Source: Alkalimarinus coralli (GTDB lineage Bacteria; Pseudomonadota; Gammaproteobacteria; Pseudomonadales; Oleiphilaceae). Taken from it: DNA of 64,000 nt. Each line of letters starts with the position of its first letter. Position 1 is the first letter of the stretch. Under the pieces are notes generated by a model, which was not told where the DNA came from, did no database searches, and worked only from the letters and a program-made list of their open reading frames with translations. Where the stretch lies: NCBI RefSeq assembly GCF_023650515.1, contig NZ_CP096016.1, forward strand, positions 3,846,001 through 3,910,000, in the 5' to 3' direction. Positions 45,336 through 53,620 of this stretch are shown in pieces. Made by a program: the position numbers and the translations under genes.

Positions 45336-46256
45336 GTGAAGTTTAATAAGCCTGCAAAGAGCTTCGAAGAACAATTAGAGCTTCTCGCTGATAGAGGGAT
45401 GTGCTTTTCTGACAGAGAGAAAGCCATCCACTACTTATCCCATATCAACTATTATCGCCTGGAAGCATATTGGCTTCCTTTTGAAACGAGTCGAAGTCCT
45501 CATCAGTTTGCTGACGGTACTCAGTTCGAAACGATACTCAATCATTACTTATTTGATCGTGAATTTCGCTTGCACTTGTTAGATGCTATTGAGCGAATTG
45601 AAATATCTTTTCGCACTCAATGGGCGTATCACATTAGCCATACTTACGGGCCTCATGGCTACCTGGAAAATACAAAAGGTCTTCGTAAGGATGAACGACG
45701 TTTACGCCATGATACTGAAGATTTAAAAGAACATGTGAAGCGCAGCGACGAAGTTTTTATAAAACATTACAACGACAACTATGATGAGGAATTACCTCCT
45801 GCGTGGGTGAGTTGTGAGGTTATGTCACTTGGCTTGTTGTCTCGCCTTTATGCAAACCTCAAGGCATACAATGTTAGACGTGACATATCCAAGACCTACC
45901 AGTTCGATGAAGGATTTCTAGAAGGGTTCTTGGAACACATAACCTATGTACGAAACGTATGTGCCCATCATAGCCGTTTATGGAATAGGCATTTAACAAA
46001 GAAGATGCCATTGCCCAAAGGAAAACCCGCAGGCTTACGAGAAAATATTTATATTGATGATAAGAACAAGACAGAACATAAAATTTATAACACCTTGGTC
46101 GTTGTTCAACATCTAATGACGGTTATTTGTCCAGAATCTAATTGGGCAAAAGGTTTAGCGGAATTAATTCAGAAATACGATATTGATTACAAAAGAATGG
46201 GGTTTCCGCTGGACTGGGAAAACCTTCCGTTATGGACGGCAGGGTTGTCAAATTAA
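45336..46256 (+). CDS. Abi-family (AbiD/F-like) HEPN protein
   Basis: A 306-residue protein of the Abi_2 family linked to abortive phage resistance. It begins FNKPAKSFEEQLELLADRG, has HINYYRLEAYW at 37-47, and carries R206-x4-H211 (RNVCAH) with RLWNR after it, the HEPN-type ribonuclease motif. The start is GTG at 45336, with AAGGGG six bases upstream. The gene precedes a type III restriction system by 37 bases, and probable cotranscription suggests a suicide-type backup to restriction. Confidence 0.88.
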   Translation: MKFNKPAKSFEEQLELLADRGMCFSDREKAIHYLSHINYYRLEAYWLPFETSRSPHQFADGTQFETILNHYLFDREFRLHLLDAIERIEISFRTQWAYHISHTYGPHGYLENTKGLRKDERRLRHDTEDLKEHVKRSDEVFIKHYNDNYDEELPPAWVSCEVMSLGLLSRLYANLKAYNVRRDISKTYQFDEGFLEGFLEHITYVRNVCAHHSRLWNRHLTKKMPLPKGKPAGLRENIYIDDKNKTEHKIYNTLVVVQHLMTVICPESNWAKGLAELIQKYDIDYKRMGFPLDWENLPLWTAGLSN

Positions 46257-46293
46257 CGACTTAAGCAACATCACAAAGTAGAGAATTAACTGT

Positions 46294-47919
46294 ATGCCAA
46301 TATTGCAGTGGCTAAATAAAGAAGAGGCTGTAGTTAAAGCCAAGAAGTGCGCTTATCGTTTGTTAGAGGAAGTGCCGGAGCTTTCTTATGGAGATAACGA
46401 CAACGAGAACTTGTTGATTCAGGGTGATAATTTAGAAGCACTCAAAGCGTTGATCCCATTTTATTCAGGAAAAGTAAAGTGCGTTTATATTGACCCCCCT
46501 TTCAATACTGAACAGGCATTTGAGCATTATGACGACAATGTAGAACACTCTATCTGGCTTGGCTTGATGTATGCGAGATTCGAATTATTGAATCAGCTGT
46601 TGTCAGAGGATGGTACTTTCTTTCTGCACCTAGATGATAATCAGATTAGCTACGCAACAGTTATATGTGATGAGATCTTTGGGAGGAAAAACCGGATTTT
46701 TATGTCAACGTTTAAGCAAAGTTCAGCCTCAGGTCCAAAAGCTATTAATCCAGGTGTTGTAACAACCGCCAGTTTTATAGTTTGCTACGCAAAAAACAAA
46801 AGTGCTTGGTCACCTAATAAAGTTTATGTGCCTACCAATCGAGATGATAGGTACACGAAGTTTATTTCTAATAAGACCGAGCCTGTAGAAAACTGGGAGA
46901 CAATTCTACTTAGGGAAGCTTTTGCTGATTTTAGCAAGGTGCCCGTAAATGAGTTAAAGAAGAAGTATGCAGACAAATATGAAGATAAATTGCACGAGTT
47001 TGTTTTAGATAACGCAGAATCGGTTATCAGGACTGCAAGAGTCGCAGACAAGGATGTAGGAGAAGAAGCAAAGAAAGCATTGGCGGCATCACGAGAAAAA
47101 ACTGGCGTGTTTTTTAAAGCAGAACGAACTGGTAAAGCACCTCAATATTTTTTCTCAGGAGAACAAGTAGCGTTCTACAGTTCAAAAACCAAGCTGATCG
47201 ATGGTACTAGAACAACAGCTCAGCCTTTGACAAATATTTGGGATGATCTTTTATCTAATAATTTGCACAAGGAAGGTGAAGTTAAGTTTAAGAATGGCAA
47301 AAAACCTGAGGCACTAATTAAGAGGGTCATTGAGCTATCCACAGCCCCAGGAGATATTGTTCTAGATTCTTTTTTAGGATCTGGATCAACCGCTGCTACG
47401 GCACACAAAATGGAGCGCAGATATATTGGGGTTGAAATTGGAGATCAAGCCGTAACCCATTGTCAGCCACGCCTGAAAAGAGTTGTAGAAAATGACCAGT
47501 CTGGCATATCTAAGGTTGTTGAATGGGAAGGTGGTGGTGGATTTCGCTTTATAAAACTGGGTCAAACCGTTTTCGATGAATATGGCTGCCTAAACCCCGA
47601 AATTGAGTTCCCTACGCTTGCAGCCCATATTTGGTATTTAGAAACCAAGACACCTCTTAACCAAGAAAACCCATCAGCTTACTTGGGTACTTACAATGAT
47701 ATCGCTTATTACCTGTTATACAACGGAATATTGGGAGACAAGAGGCCGCAAGGGGGCAATGTTCTTACAAGCAAGGTTCTTGAGCTTCTACCAGAGCTTG
47801 GTCAGCACCAGAAAAAGGAAATAGTTGTATATGGCGAATCTACCCGACTAGGTGAAACTCGCTTAAAGCAAGCGAATATTACTTTTAAACAAATCCCCTA
47901 CGATGTTTCAGCGCTTTAG
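46294..47919 (+). CDS. mod: Type III restriction-modification methyltransferase (Mod)
   Basis: A 541-residue N6-adenine-type DNA methyltransferase of the beta class: the catalytic motif DPPF is at 67-70 (usually DPPY), and the SAM-binding motif DSFLGSGSTA begins at D358. The order catalytic before SAM motif is that of type III Mod. The middle part (about 150-330) holds the target recognition region. No simple repeat tract for phase variation is seen. It starts 37 bases after the Abi gene and ends 12 bases before res. Confidence 0.93.
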   Translation: MPILQWLNKEEAVVKAKKCAYRLLEEVPELSYGDNDNENLLIQGDNLEALKALIPFYSGKVKCVYIDPPFNTEQAFEHYDDNVEHSIWLGLMYARFELLNQLLSEDGTFFLHLDDNQISYATVICDEIFGRKNRIFMSTFKQSSASGPKAINPGVVTTASFIVCYAKNKSAWSPNKVYVPTNRDDRYTKFISNKTEPVENWETILLREAFADFSKVPVNELKKKYADKYEDKLHEFVLDNAESVIRTARVADKDVGEEAKKALAASREKTGVFFKAERTGKAPQYFFSGEQVAFYSSKTKLIDGTRTTAQPLTNIWDDLLSNNLHKEGEVKFKNGKKPEALIKRVIELSTAPGDIVLDSFLGSGSTAATAHKMERRYIGVEIGDQAVTHCQPRLKRVVENDQSGISKVVEWEGGGGFRFIKLGQTVFDEYGCLNPEIEFPTLAAHIWYLETKTPLNQENPSAYLGTYNDIAYYLLYNGILGDKRPQGGNVLTSKVLELLPELGQHQKKEIVVYGESTRLGETRLKQANITFKQIPYDVSAL

Positions 47920-47931
47920 AAAGGAAGCCCA

Positions 47932-50631
47932 ATGTTTGCACTAAAATCATATCAAAAGCGTGCTGTCGAAAGTCTAGAGAGCTTTTTGCTTCGCTGCCAG
48001 CAATCGAATGTTGAGGACGCCTATCGAGAGACTTTAGAAGAGCAAGGTATGCCAGCTTTGGCCTATAAAGAGTATGGGTTTGAAGAGGTACCCTATGTTT
48101 GTTTTCGGATTCCAACCGGAGGTGGTAAAACGGTTTTAGGGTCTCATGCTGTTGAGGTTGCTGCACGAAAATATCTAAATACTGACGCTCCGATTACTTT
48201 GTGGTTGGTTCCTACCAATACTATTCGCTTGCAAACGGTAGAAGCCCTAAAAACCCCGGGGCACCCTTATCGAGCAAAGCTTGATGCCGCATTTAATCAT
48301 CAAGTATTGGTGCTTGATATTGACGAGGTTACCCAGGTTCGGCCCCAAGATATCGGCAACAAAGCAATTGTTGTTGTATCAACTCTTGCTAATTTACGTG
48401 TCACCGATACATCTGGTCGCAAGGTATACGCTTACCACGAGAACTTTGAGCCACACTTTTCTAAGGTGCCAGCCAATCATCCTTCAATGAATATTCTTGA
48501 TAGGGTGTCTGAAGAAGATATTAAGGAAAATGGCCTCAGTGAGAGAGAAATAGGGAAGATCAAATATTCGTTTGCTAATTTACTAGCGCTATATAGGCCT
48601 TTGGTAATTGTGGATGAGGCTCATAATGCTCGAACCTCGCTCACATTTGAGACGCTACGCCGAGTTCATCCTGCGGTTGTAATTGAGCTAACTGCTACGC
48701 CTAATACAACGAATTCGAATGGTAGCAATGTATTGTTTCACGTTTCAGCAGCTGAACTTAAAGCTGAAGAGATGATTAAGCTGCCAATAGTGCTTACAGA
48801 GCACCAGAATTGGCAAGACGCTATTCAAGATGCGGTCATCAATCGCAATAAGTTGGAAGTGGATGCCCAGAAAGACGAAGAATATATACGCCCCATAGCG
48901 TTGTTTCAGGCTGAGCCAAAGAATGGTGAAGTGACAGTAGAGGTACTTAAGTCTCATCTAATCAATGAGTTAAACATCGACGAAAGTAAAATAGCCATTG
49001 CTACGGGAAACCAGCGTGAATTGGATGGTGTTAATCTTTTTGATTCAAGTTGTCCTATCGAATACATCATTACCATTGAAGCGTTGAAGGAAGGTTGGGA
49101 TTGCTCTTTTGCGTATGTCTTTTGCTCTGTGAAACAGGTTTCGAGTAGCAAAGATGCTGAACAGCTACTCGGTCGTGTTTTGAGAATGCCCTTTGCGAAG
49201 CGAAGGGTCATAGAGGATCTGAACAGAGCATATGCTCATCTAGCAACAAGTAAATTTAGTAGAGCAGCGCAAGAATTGACTGACAAACTAATTGCGATGG
49301 GCTTTGAGGAAATGGAAGTTGCGGCATTCCTTAAGGAGCAAGCTCCTACGGTAGGTCAAGGTGATATGTTTGGTAGTTCGGCATATGAAGAGCCTCGCAG
49401 ACCTGTTGTCCCTCCTCAGTCAATTGTTGTTGAATTGCCAGAAATGCCTGACTTGTCGGAACTCTCTGAGGATGAAAAGTCACAGTTTGCAATGACAGAG
49501 ACCGATGATGGAAATGCCGTCGTGAGGGTGACAGGGGAAGTATCCGAAACTATACATAAGGCGCTCAAAAAGCATGTAAGTAAAAAAGCAGACAAAGATA
49601 AGCTCGATCGTGATGTAAGAGTACACAACCAAGCCATTGAGGCGGCAAAAGCGCCTTCAGAAGCGGGTGAAACATTTGGTTCACTTCCGCTAGTGTGCGC
49701 TGATCTGCAAGGGGAGTTAGAGCTAGTAGAGCCCGAGGTCTTCTTACATGCCCATAACTGGAATCTATTGGATTATCCTGCTGAGTTGAAGAATTTTAGG
49801 CTAAACGAAACAACGAATAGCTTCAGCATCGATATAGACGGTAACTCCCTCTCATACAAAGTAGCTAATGAAAAGGAAGTTGTTGCTTTTAACCAAGGTT
49901 TTATGGATGTTACGGAAAATGACTTGGTTCGCTGGTTAGATAGAGAGCTGCGTCAACCGGATATATTGCAATCTCAACTTATCAAATTCATTTCCATATT
50001 AATTAATAAGCTTTTGCAGCAGCCTAGTATCAGTTTGACAGCCTTAGTGAGAAATAAATTTCCTTTGTCACGGGCTATTGCAGAGCAAATCAAACTGCAT
50101 CGTAAAAAAGCTCAAAAGGAAGGTTATCAGGAGTCCCTGTTTGGCAATGAATCTAACGCATGCCTATCTGATAAGTTTGTTTACGAATTTAAGCCAGAGC
50201 AATACCCGTCTAGAAGTCCGTATTACAGTGGACGTTATAAATTTCAGAAGCACTTCTTCCCTCAGAATCTAATAGAAGATTTGAAAGCGACGGGTGAAGA
50301 ATTCGCGTGCGCCCAGGCTCTTGATGGTATGGAGCAGGTTAAGTATTGGATTCGCAACCTTGTTAAACGTGATCAGGCATCTTTCTGGCTTCCACTGGCG
50401 CACGGTAAGTTTTACCCGGATTTTATATGCCAGCTTAAGGATGGTCGCATGCTTGTTGTTGAATATAAAGGGGAGGCTTATGTCTCAAATGATGATTCGG
50501 CTGAAAAACGAGCGATTGGAGAAAAGTGGGCAGAGCTTGGTGGCGAAGATTATTTGTTTATAATGACTGTATTACAAGACTCGGAAGGTCGCGATGTACG
50601 GCAGCAGATTTTGAATTTGATTGAGGCCTGA
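47932..50631 (+). CDS. res: Type III restriction enzyme, Res helicase-nuclease subunit
   Basis: An 899-residue superfamily-2 helicase with Walker A TGGGKT at 62-67, DEAH at 228-231 and ELTATPN motif III. The C-terminal nuclease is a PD-(D/E)xK domain, with D830 in YPDF and E844-x-K846 in VVEYKG. It cuts foreign DNA lacking the methylation made by Mod. Its stop codon lies 4 bases from the scar of a broken parE gene on the other strand. Confidence 0.93.
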   Translation: MFALKSYQKRAVESLESFLLRCQQSNVEDAYRETLEEQGMPALAYKEYGFEEVPYVCFRIPTGGGKTVLGSHAVEVAARKYLNTDAPITLWLVPTNTIRLQTVEALKTPGHPYRAKLDAAFNHQVLVLDIDEVTQVRPQDIGNKAIVVVSTLANLRVTDTSGRKVYAYHENFEPHFSKVPANHPSMNILDRVSEEDIKENGLSEREIGKIKYSFANLLALYRPLVIVDEAHNARTSLTFETLRRVHPAVVIELTATPNTTNSNGSNVLFHVSAAELKAEEMIKLPIVLTEHQNWQDAIQDAVINRNKLEVDAQKDEEYIRPIALFQAEPKNGEVTVEVLKSHLINELNIDESKIAIATGNQRELDGVNLFDSSCPIEYIITIEALKEGWDCSFAYVFCSVKQVSSSKDAEQLLGRVLRMPFAKRRVIEDLNRAYAHLATSKFSRAAQELTDKLIAMGFEEMEVAAFLKEQAPTVGQGDMFGSSAYEEPRRPVVPPQSIVVELPEMPDLSELSEDEKSQFAMTETDDGNAVVRVTGEVSETIHKALKKHVSKKADKDKLDRDVRVHNQAIEAAKAPSEAGETFGSLPLVCADLQGELELVEPEVFLHAHNWNLLDYPAELKNFRLNETTNSFSIDIDGNSLSYKVANEKEVVAFNQGFMDVTENDLVRWLDRELRQPDILQSQLIKFISILINKLLQQPSISLTALVRNKFPLSRAIAEQIKLHRKKAQKEGYQESLFGNESNACLSDKFVYEFKPEQYPSRSPYYSGRYKFQKHFFPQNLIEDLKATGEEFACAQALDGMEQVKYWIRNLVKRDQASFWLPLAHGKFYPDFICQLKDGRMLVVEYKGEAYVSNDDSAEKRAIGEKWAELGGEDYLFIMTVLQDSEGRDVRQQILNLIEA

Positions 50632-50634
50632 TAC

Positions 50635-50691
50635 TCAAATGGTGGGGTATAAATCGTTTTCAGCTAGGGGCAGTAGCCTAAAGCTTGCCAC
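50635..50691 (-). pseudogene. ParE toxin remnant (18 codons)
   Basis: Directly after the parD stop codon, a GTG-initiated frame reads V-A-S-F-R-L-L-P-L-A-E-N-D-L-Y before running into unrelated sequence and a stop. This is the usual beginning of ParE toxins (xYRLSPLAExDL). The rest is missing, and the res stop codon is 4 bases further. The scar marks the right edge of the restriction module insertion or a deletion. Confidence 0.7.
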
Positions 50692-50928
50692 CTATAACCT
50701 GTCCTGCATGCACTTCTTGAAGGACGCTTTATCAAAGGCTTTAGCCTCACCGCTTTCAAGGCCTTGGGTGATGGCTTCTTGCATAGCATTCAACTTTTTT
50801 GCCCGAAGCTGATCCTTACGAATTAAGTCACGTACGTAATCACTATTATTCGCATAAACACCACTTTCTGATTGTGACTCAACCCACTCGCGCATAGGGT
50901 CGGGAAGCGAAATATTCATAGTTGCCAT
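50692..50928 (-). CDS. parD: ParD-family antitoxin
   Basis: A 78-residue ribbon-helix-helix antitoxin: MNISLPDPMREWVESQ, then SDYVRDLIRKDQ, with a C-terminal part that would wrap ParE. The ATG at 50928 is chosen because GGAG lies before it; a longer frame upstream is not supported. Its toxin partner survives only as an 18-codon stub, so it is an orphan antitoxin. RHH antitoxins usually repress their own promoter. Confidence 0.88.
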   Translation of the reverse strand: MATMNISLPDPMREWVESQSESGVYANNSDYVRDLIRKDQLRAKKLNAMQEAITQGLESGEAKAFDKASFKKCMQDRL

Positions 50929-50970
50929 AACACTGACTCCAAAAGATTCTCGTACGAAAGAATTATAATC

Positions 50971-51110
50971 GAGACCTTTGCACGACGTTTTGAGCGAAGC
51001 AAAGGCAAGGCAAAAAATGACGAAAAAGCGCAGTATATATGTAATATATGAGCATTTTGAGCCATTTTTTAACGCTGTATTTGTAAGCGCAGTAGTCGTG
51101 CAAAGGTCTC
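50971..51110. mobile_element. 140-bp MITE-like element
   Basis: Perfect 16-bp terminal inverted repeats (GAGACCTTTGCACGAC at 50971-50986 and its reverse complement at 51095-51110), flanked by a 5-bp direct repeat TAATC (50966-50970 and 51111-51115). The interior is A/T-rich and non-coding. These are the hallmarks of a miniature inverted-repeat element moved by a transposase encoded elsewhere. Confidence 0.85.
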
Positions 51111-51195
51111 TAATCATTAATGGCAATCTTTGCCATTGACCAGCCTTTGGTTTAAATTGTGCCTCATGTAAGGTCACGATAAACATCGAGGCAGA

Positions 51196-52089
51196 TTAAC
51201 TCGCCTCAGTTTTCTTCTCTTTCCCTCTCAGCAAATACAGCACCGGCATTAGTATCCCCAGCATCACAATCGCCCCGCCAACCATCTGTTGTACAGTCGG
51301 AAATAGCCCCAACAACCCCCATGATAGCATTGCGGTAAAAACAGGGCTTAACATAATAAACAGGGTTGACTGGCTCACCGGTATATAGCGAACTGAATAC
51401 ATATAAGCGAGTCGCGAAATTAGCGGGCCAAAAAATGCCGAGGCGGCGGCATAACACCAGATATCAGCGCCGATACTCTGAATTTCTGTCATCACACCCG
51501 GAATCAACGCGATAAACACGCAGCCCATTAATAGCCTCAAAAAATTAAGTGTAACGGGTTCTATTTGGTGAATAATCGACTTCAGAATCACTTGGCTGAT
51601 TCCAAAGCAGAACGCTGCAGCCAATGCCCACATATAAAAAACCAGTTCCCCGCCAAGCTGAACACTGTCGTTATAGCTCATTAAAAAGAAACCCAAAAAT
51701 GCGGTTAATGCGCCAGGGATAAGAAACTTAACCATTTCTTCACGCAAAAATAGCCACCCCATAAACAGCACCATCATCACTTGGGTGCGGGTTATCAAAA
51801 CGGTAACAGAAGGGTCGATCCCCTCCATTGATCGACCAATCGCATAGTTGCCTACCACGGAAAGCGTGGCAAAAAGTAATGCCCCCCAGAGCGTGGTTTT
51901 GTTGATTCTAATGGTGTTCTTCTTAGCCACACTACCAACCAGGCTAAACAGAAAACCAAAGATATACACTGCCAACAGGTAGGTTTGTGGATCAGTGGTT
52001 TCCAGCGCTTTCTTATAGGGCACAAAAAACAGTGCGGCCGAAAGTGAGCCAAGCGTGGCAAAAAGAAATCCTTTGGTTTGCGATTGCAA
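51196..52089 (-). CDS. EamA/DMT-family transporter
   Basis: A 297-residue membrane protein with ten predicted helices in two EamA repeats (about 5-138 and 150-285). Such proteins export or import small metabolites; the substrate is unknown. It lies beside the TetR gene on the opposite strand with a 200-base divergent region. Confidence 0.9.
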   Translation of the reverse strand: MQSQTKGFLFATLGSLSAALFFVPYKKALETTDPQTYLLAVYIFGFLFSLVGSVAKKNTIRINKTTLWGALLFATLSVVGNYAIGRSMEGIDPSVTVLITRTQVMMVLFMGWLFLREEMVKFLIPGALTAFLGFFLMSYNDSVQLGGELVFYMWALAAAFCFGISQVILKSIIHQIEPVTLNFLRLLMGCVFIALIPGVMTEIQSIGADIWCYAAASAFFGPLISRLAYMYSVRYIPVSQSTLFIMLSPVFTAMLSWGLLGLFPTVQQMVGGAIVMLGILMPVLYLLRGKEKKTEAS

Positions 52090-52239
52090 GGTAAAAACCC
52101 TTTATAAACTAGAGAGGCATGGGTGCAGGCGTATTAAACTAAATATTGCTTTAAAAAGCGCTAACTCTCTTAATTAACAAAGCATATCTCAAAGTCTGGC
52201 AATAACCACGCCTCACCCATTTGACATTTCATCAAACAA

Positions 52240-52281
52240 GCCTACTATTACGGAATGAACGTTCATTCCGTAATAGTAGGC
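52240..52281. promoter_or_regulatory. 42-bp perfect palindrome, probable TetR operator
   Basis: Two 21-base arms with no spacer (52240-52260 and 52261-52281), centred on GAATGAACGTTCATTC, a pattern typical of TetR-family operators. It ends 10 bases before the TetR start codon and so leaves no space for a normal Shine-Dalgarno. Confidence 0.85.
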
Positions 52282-52291
52282 TAATACATAA

Positions 52292-52897
52292 ATGGAACAA
52301 AGTGCCCCATCTTCAACCTTAAAAACCGCTACAGCGATTGATAAAGAAAAACGGATTCTAGAGTCTGCCCTGTTTCTCTTTGCTCAACGAGGCTTTCATG
52401 GCACCGCCGTTCCTGAAGTAGCCAAACACGCAGAGGTCGGGGCGGGCACTATCTATCGTTATTTCAAGAACAAAGAAGATTTGGTAAATGCCGTTTTCAG
52501 AAACTCCAAAAATAAGCTGAAGCAGTATTTACTAAAAGACATACAGGTAAACGCAGAGTTAAGAGACGTGTTCCACCAATTTTGGCAACAGTTGGTCAGT
52601 TTCGCGTGGGACAATCCAACCGATTTCCATTTTCTGGAGCTGCAGGATCATGCACCTTACCTGGATGAAGAGAGCAAGCAGTTGGAGCTGGAAGTATTGG
52701 CTCCCATATGGATGTTTTGCGTGCAAGGTCGCAAACAAGGAGTGGTCAGAGATATGCCCGAAGAAGCCCTCATCGCAATGATATGGGGCGCTTTTGTGGG
52801 ACTGATGAAGGCGCAAACATTGGGCTACTTCAGTATCAGCGAAGAGACATTAAAACAGGCTGAAGATACATGTTGGAACATGCTCACTGCGACCTGA
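52292..52897 (+). CDS. TetR-family transcriptional regulator
   Basis: A 201-residue regulator: N-terminal helix-turn-helix at about 22-66 (ALFLFAQRGFHGTAVPEVAKHAEVGAGTIYRYFKNKEDL in parts) and an all-helical ligand domain. The ATG follows a 42-bp palindrome, its likely own operator. The unknown gene at 52934 starts 36 bases after its stop and is probably cotranscribed. Confidence 0.93.
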   Translation: MEQSAPSSTLKTATAIDKEKRILESALFLFAQRGFHGTAVPEVAKHAEVGAGTIYRYFKNKEDLVNAVFRNSKNKLKQYLLKDIQVNAELRDVFHQFWQQLVSFAWDNPTDFHFLELQDHAPYLDEESKQLELEVLAPIWMFCVQGRKQGVVRDMPEEALIAMIWGAFVGLMKAQTLGYFSISEETLKQAEDTCWNMLTAT

Positions 52898-52933
52898 TGA
52901 TGTTTGATCAAATAATAATCAAAGGAACATACT

Positions 52934-53464
52934 ATGACCACAGCAACCGCAACTCAGTTTACAGAACTGGAATTAACCCTCGATACACTGTCAGAAAAGT
53001 CCGTCGAAGAGCTCAGTAAGCTATACCAGAACGCGAGCCTGCCAAAAAGTATGAAGGCATTAGACGGCTCACCCAAAGGACGTATGCTAGCGATACGCGG
53101 TATCGACAAAACGCCTCTGTTTGGCGCTACGCAAGCACTCTCCAAGGTAAGCGTATTTCCCTGGAATGGAAAAAGCTTTCAGGCGAAAAACAACAAACAA
53201 GGCACCGGTATCAATCGCATCAACTTAACATTGGCTCAAAAGCAGTGGTTCCCCTTCAATACCGTCATTGTGCCCTCTGTTATCGATGGAAAAGAGTGCA
53301 TTTATCTCGATTACGATCTACCTGGCAACCCTTGGTTTATTCGCAAAATACGTGACGAACTCAGAGAAGTTTCTCCGGGTCTGTTCTTAGGCCCGGCGAT
53401 GTGGAAAGATGGCAAAGAGAGCGCAACACTATTGCTTTGGTTTGCGATTGATACCAATCAGTAA
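52934..53464 (+). CDS. Hypothetical protein in the TetR operon
   Basis: A 176-residue cytosolic protein without signal peptide or membrane helix. The N-terminal 60 residues are helical; the rest, with FPWNGKSF, NRINLTL, CIYLDYDLPGNPWFIRKI and RDELREVSPGLFLGP, looks like a beta-barrel. Such barrels of lipocalin type bind fatty or other hydrophobic ligands, but this is a guess. AAGGAAC precedes the ATG. It ends at a strong terminator. Confidence 0.7.
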   Translation: MTTATATQFTELELTLDTLSEKSVEELSKLYQNASLPKSMKALDGSPKGRMLAIRGIDKTPLFGATQALSKVSVFPWNGKSFQAKNNKQGTGINRINLTLAQKQWFPFNTVIVPSVIDGKECIYLDYDLPGNPWFIRKIRDELREVSPGLFLGPAMWKDGKESATLLLWFAIDTNQ

Positions 53465-53481
53465 CCACTGTTAGATAAGGG

Positions 53482-53507
53482 TCGACTCACTTCGAGTCGA
53501 TCTTTTT
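53482..53507 (+). terminator. Terminator of the TetR operon
   Basis: TCGACTC-ACTTC-GAGTCGA stem followed by TCTTTTT, 18 bases after the stop codon of the unknown gene. Confidence 0.85.
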
Positions 53508-53545
53508 CACTAATTAATTCGCATCCTGAAACTCCATCTCGTAGT

Positions 53546-53563
53546 CGCCTTCGCGGGAATGAC
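53546..53563. repeat. Partial dRS3-like repeat
   Basis: Only the half CGCCTTCGCGGGAATGAC remains, between the terminator and fumC. Confidence 0.6.
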
Positions 53564-53620
53564 AACAGTGGTAAAACACAGTGTTTCAGAATGAAAATTA
53601 ACGATTATACTTCTGTGGGG

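Noticed and set aside
50929-51186. A long N-terminal extension of ParD.
   Set aside because: The extension reads through the MITE-like element; ParD proteins are about 80 residues and GGAG marks the ATG at 50928.
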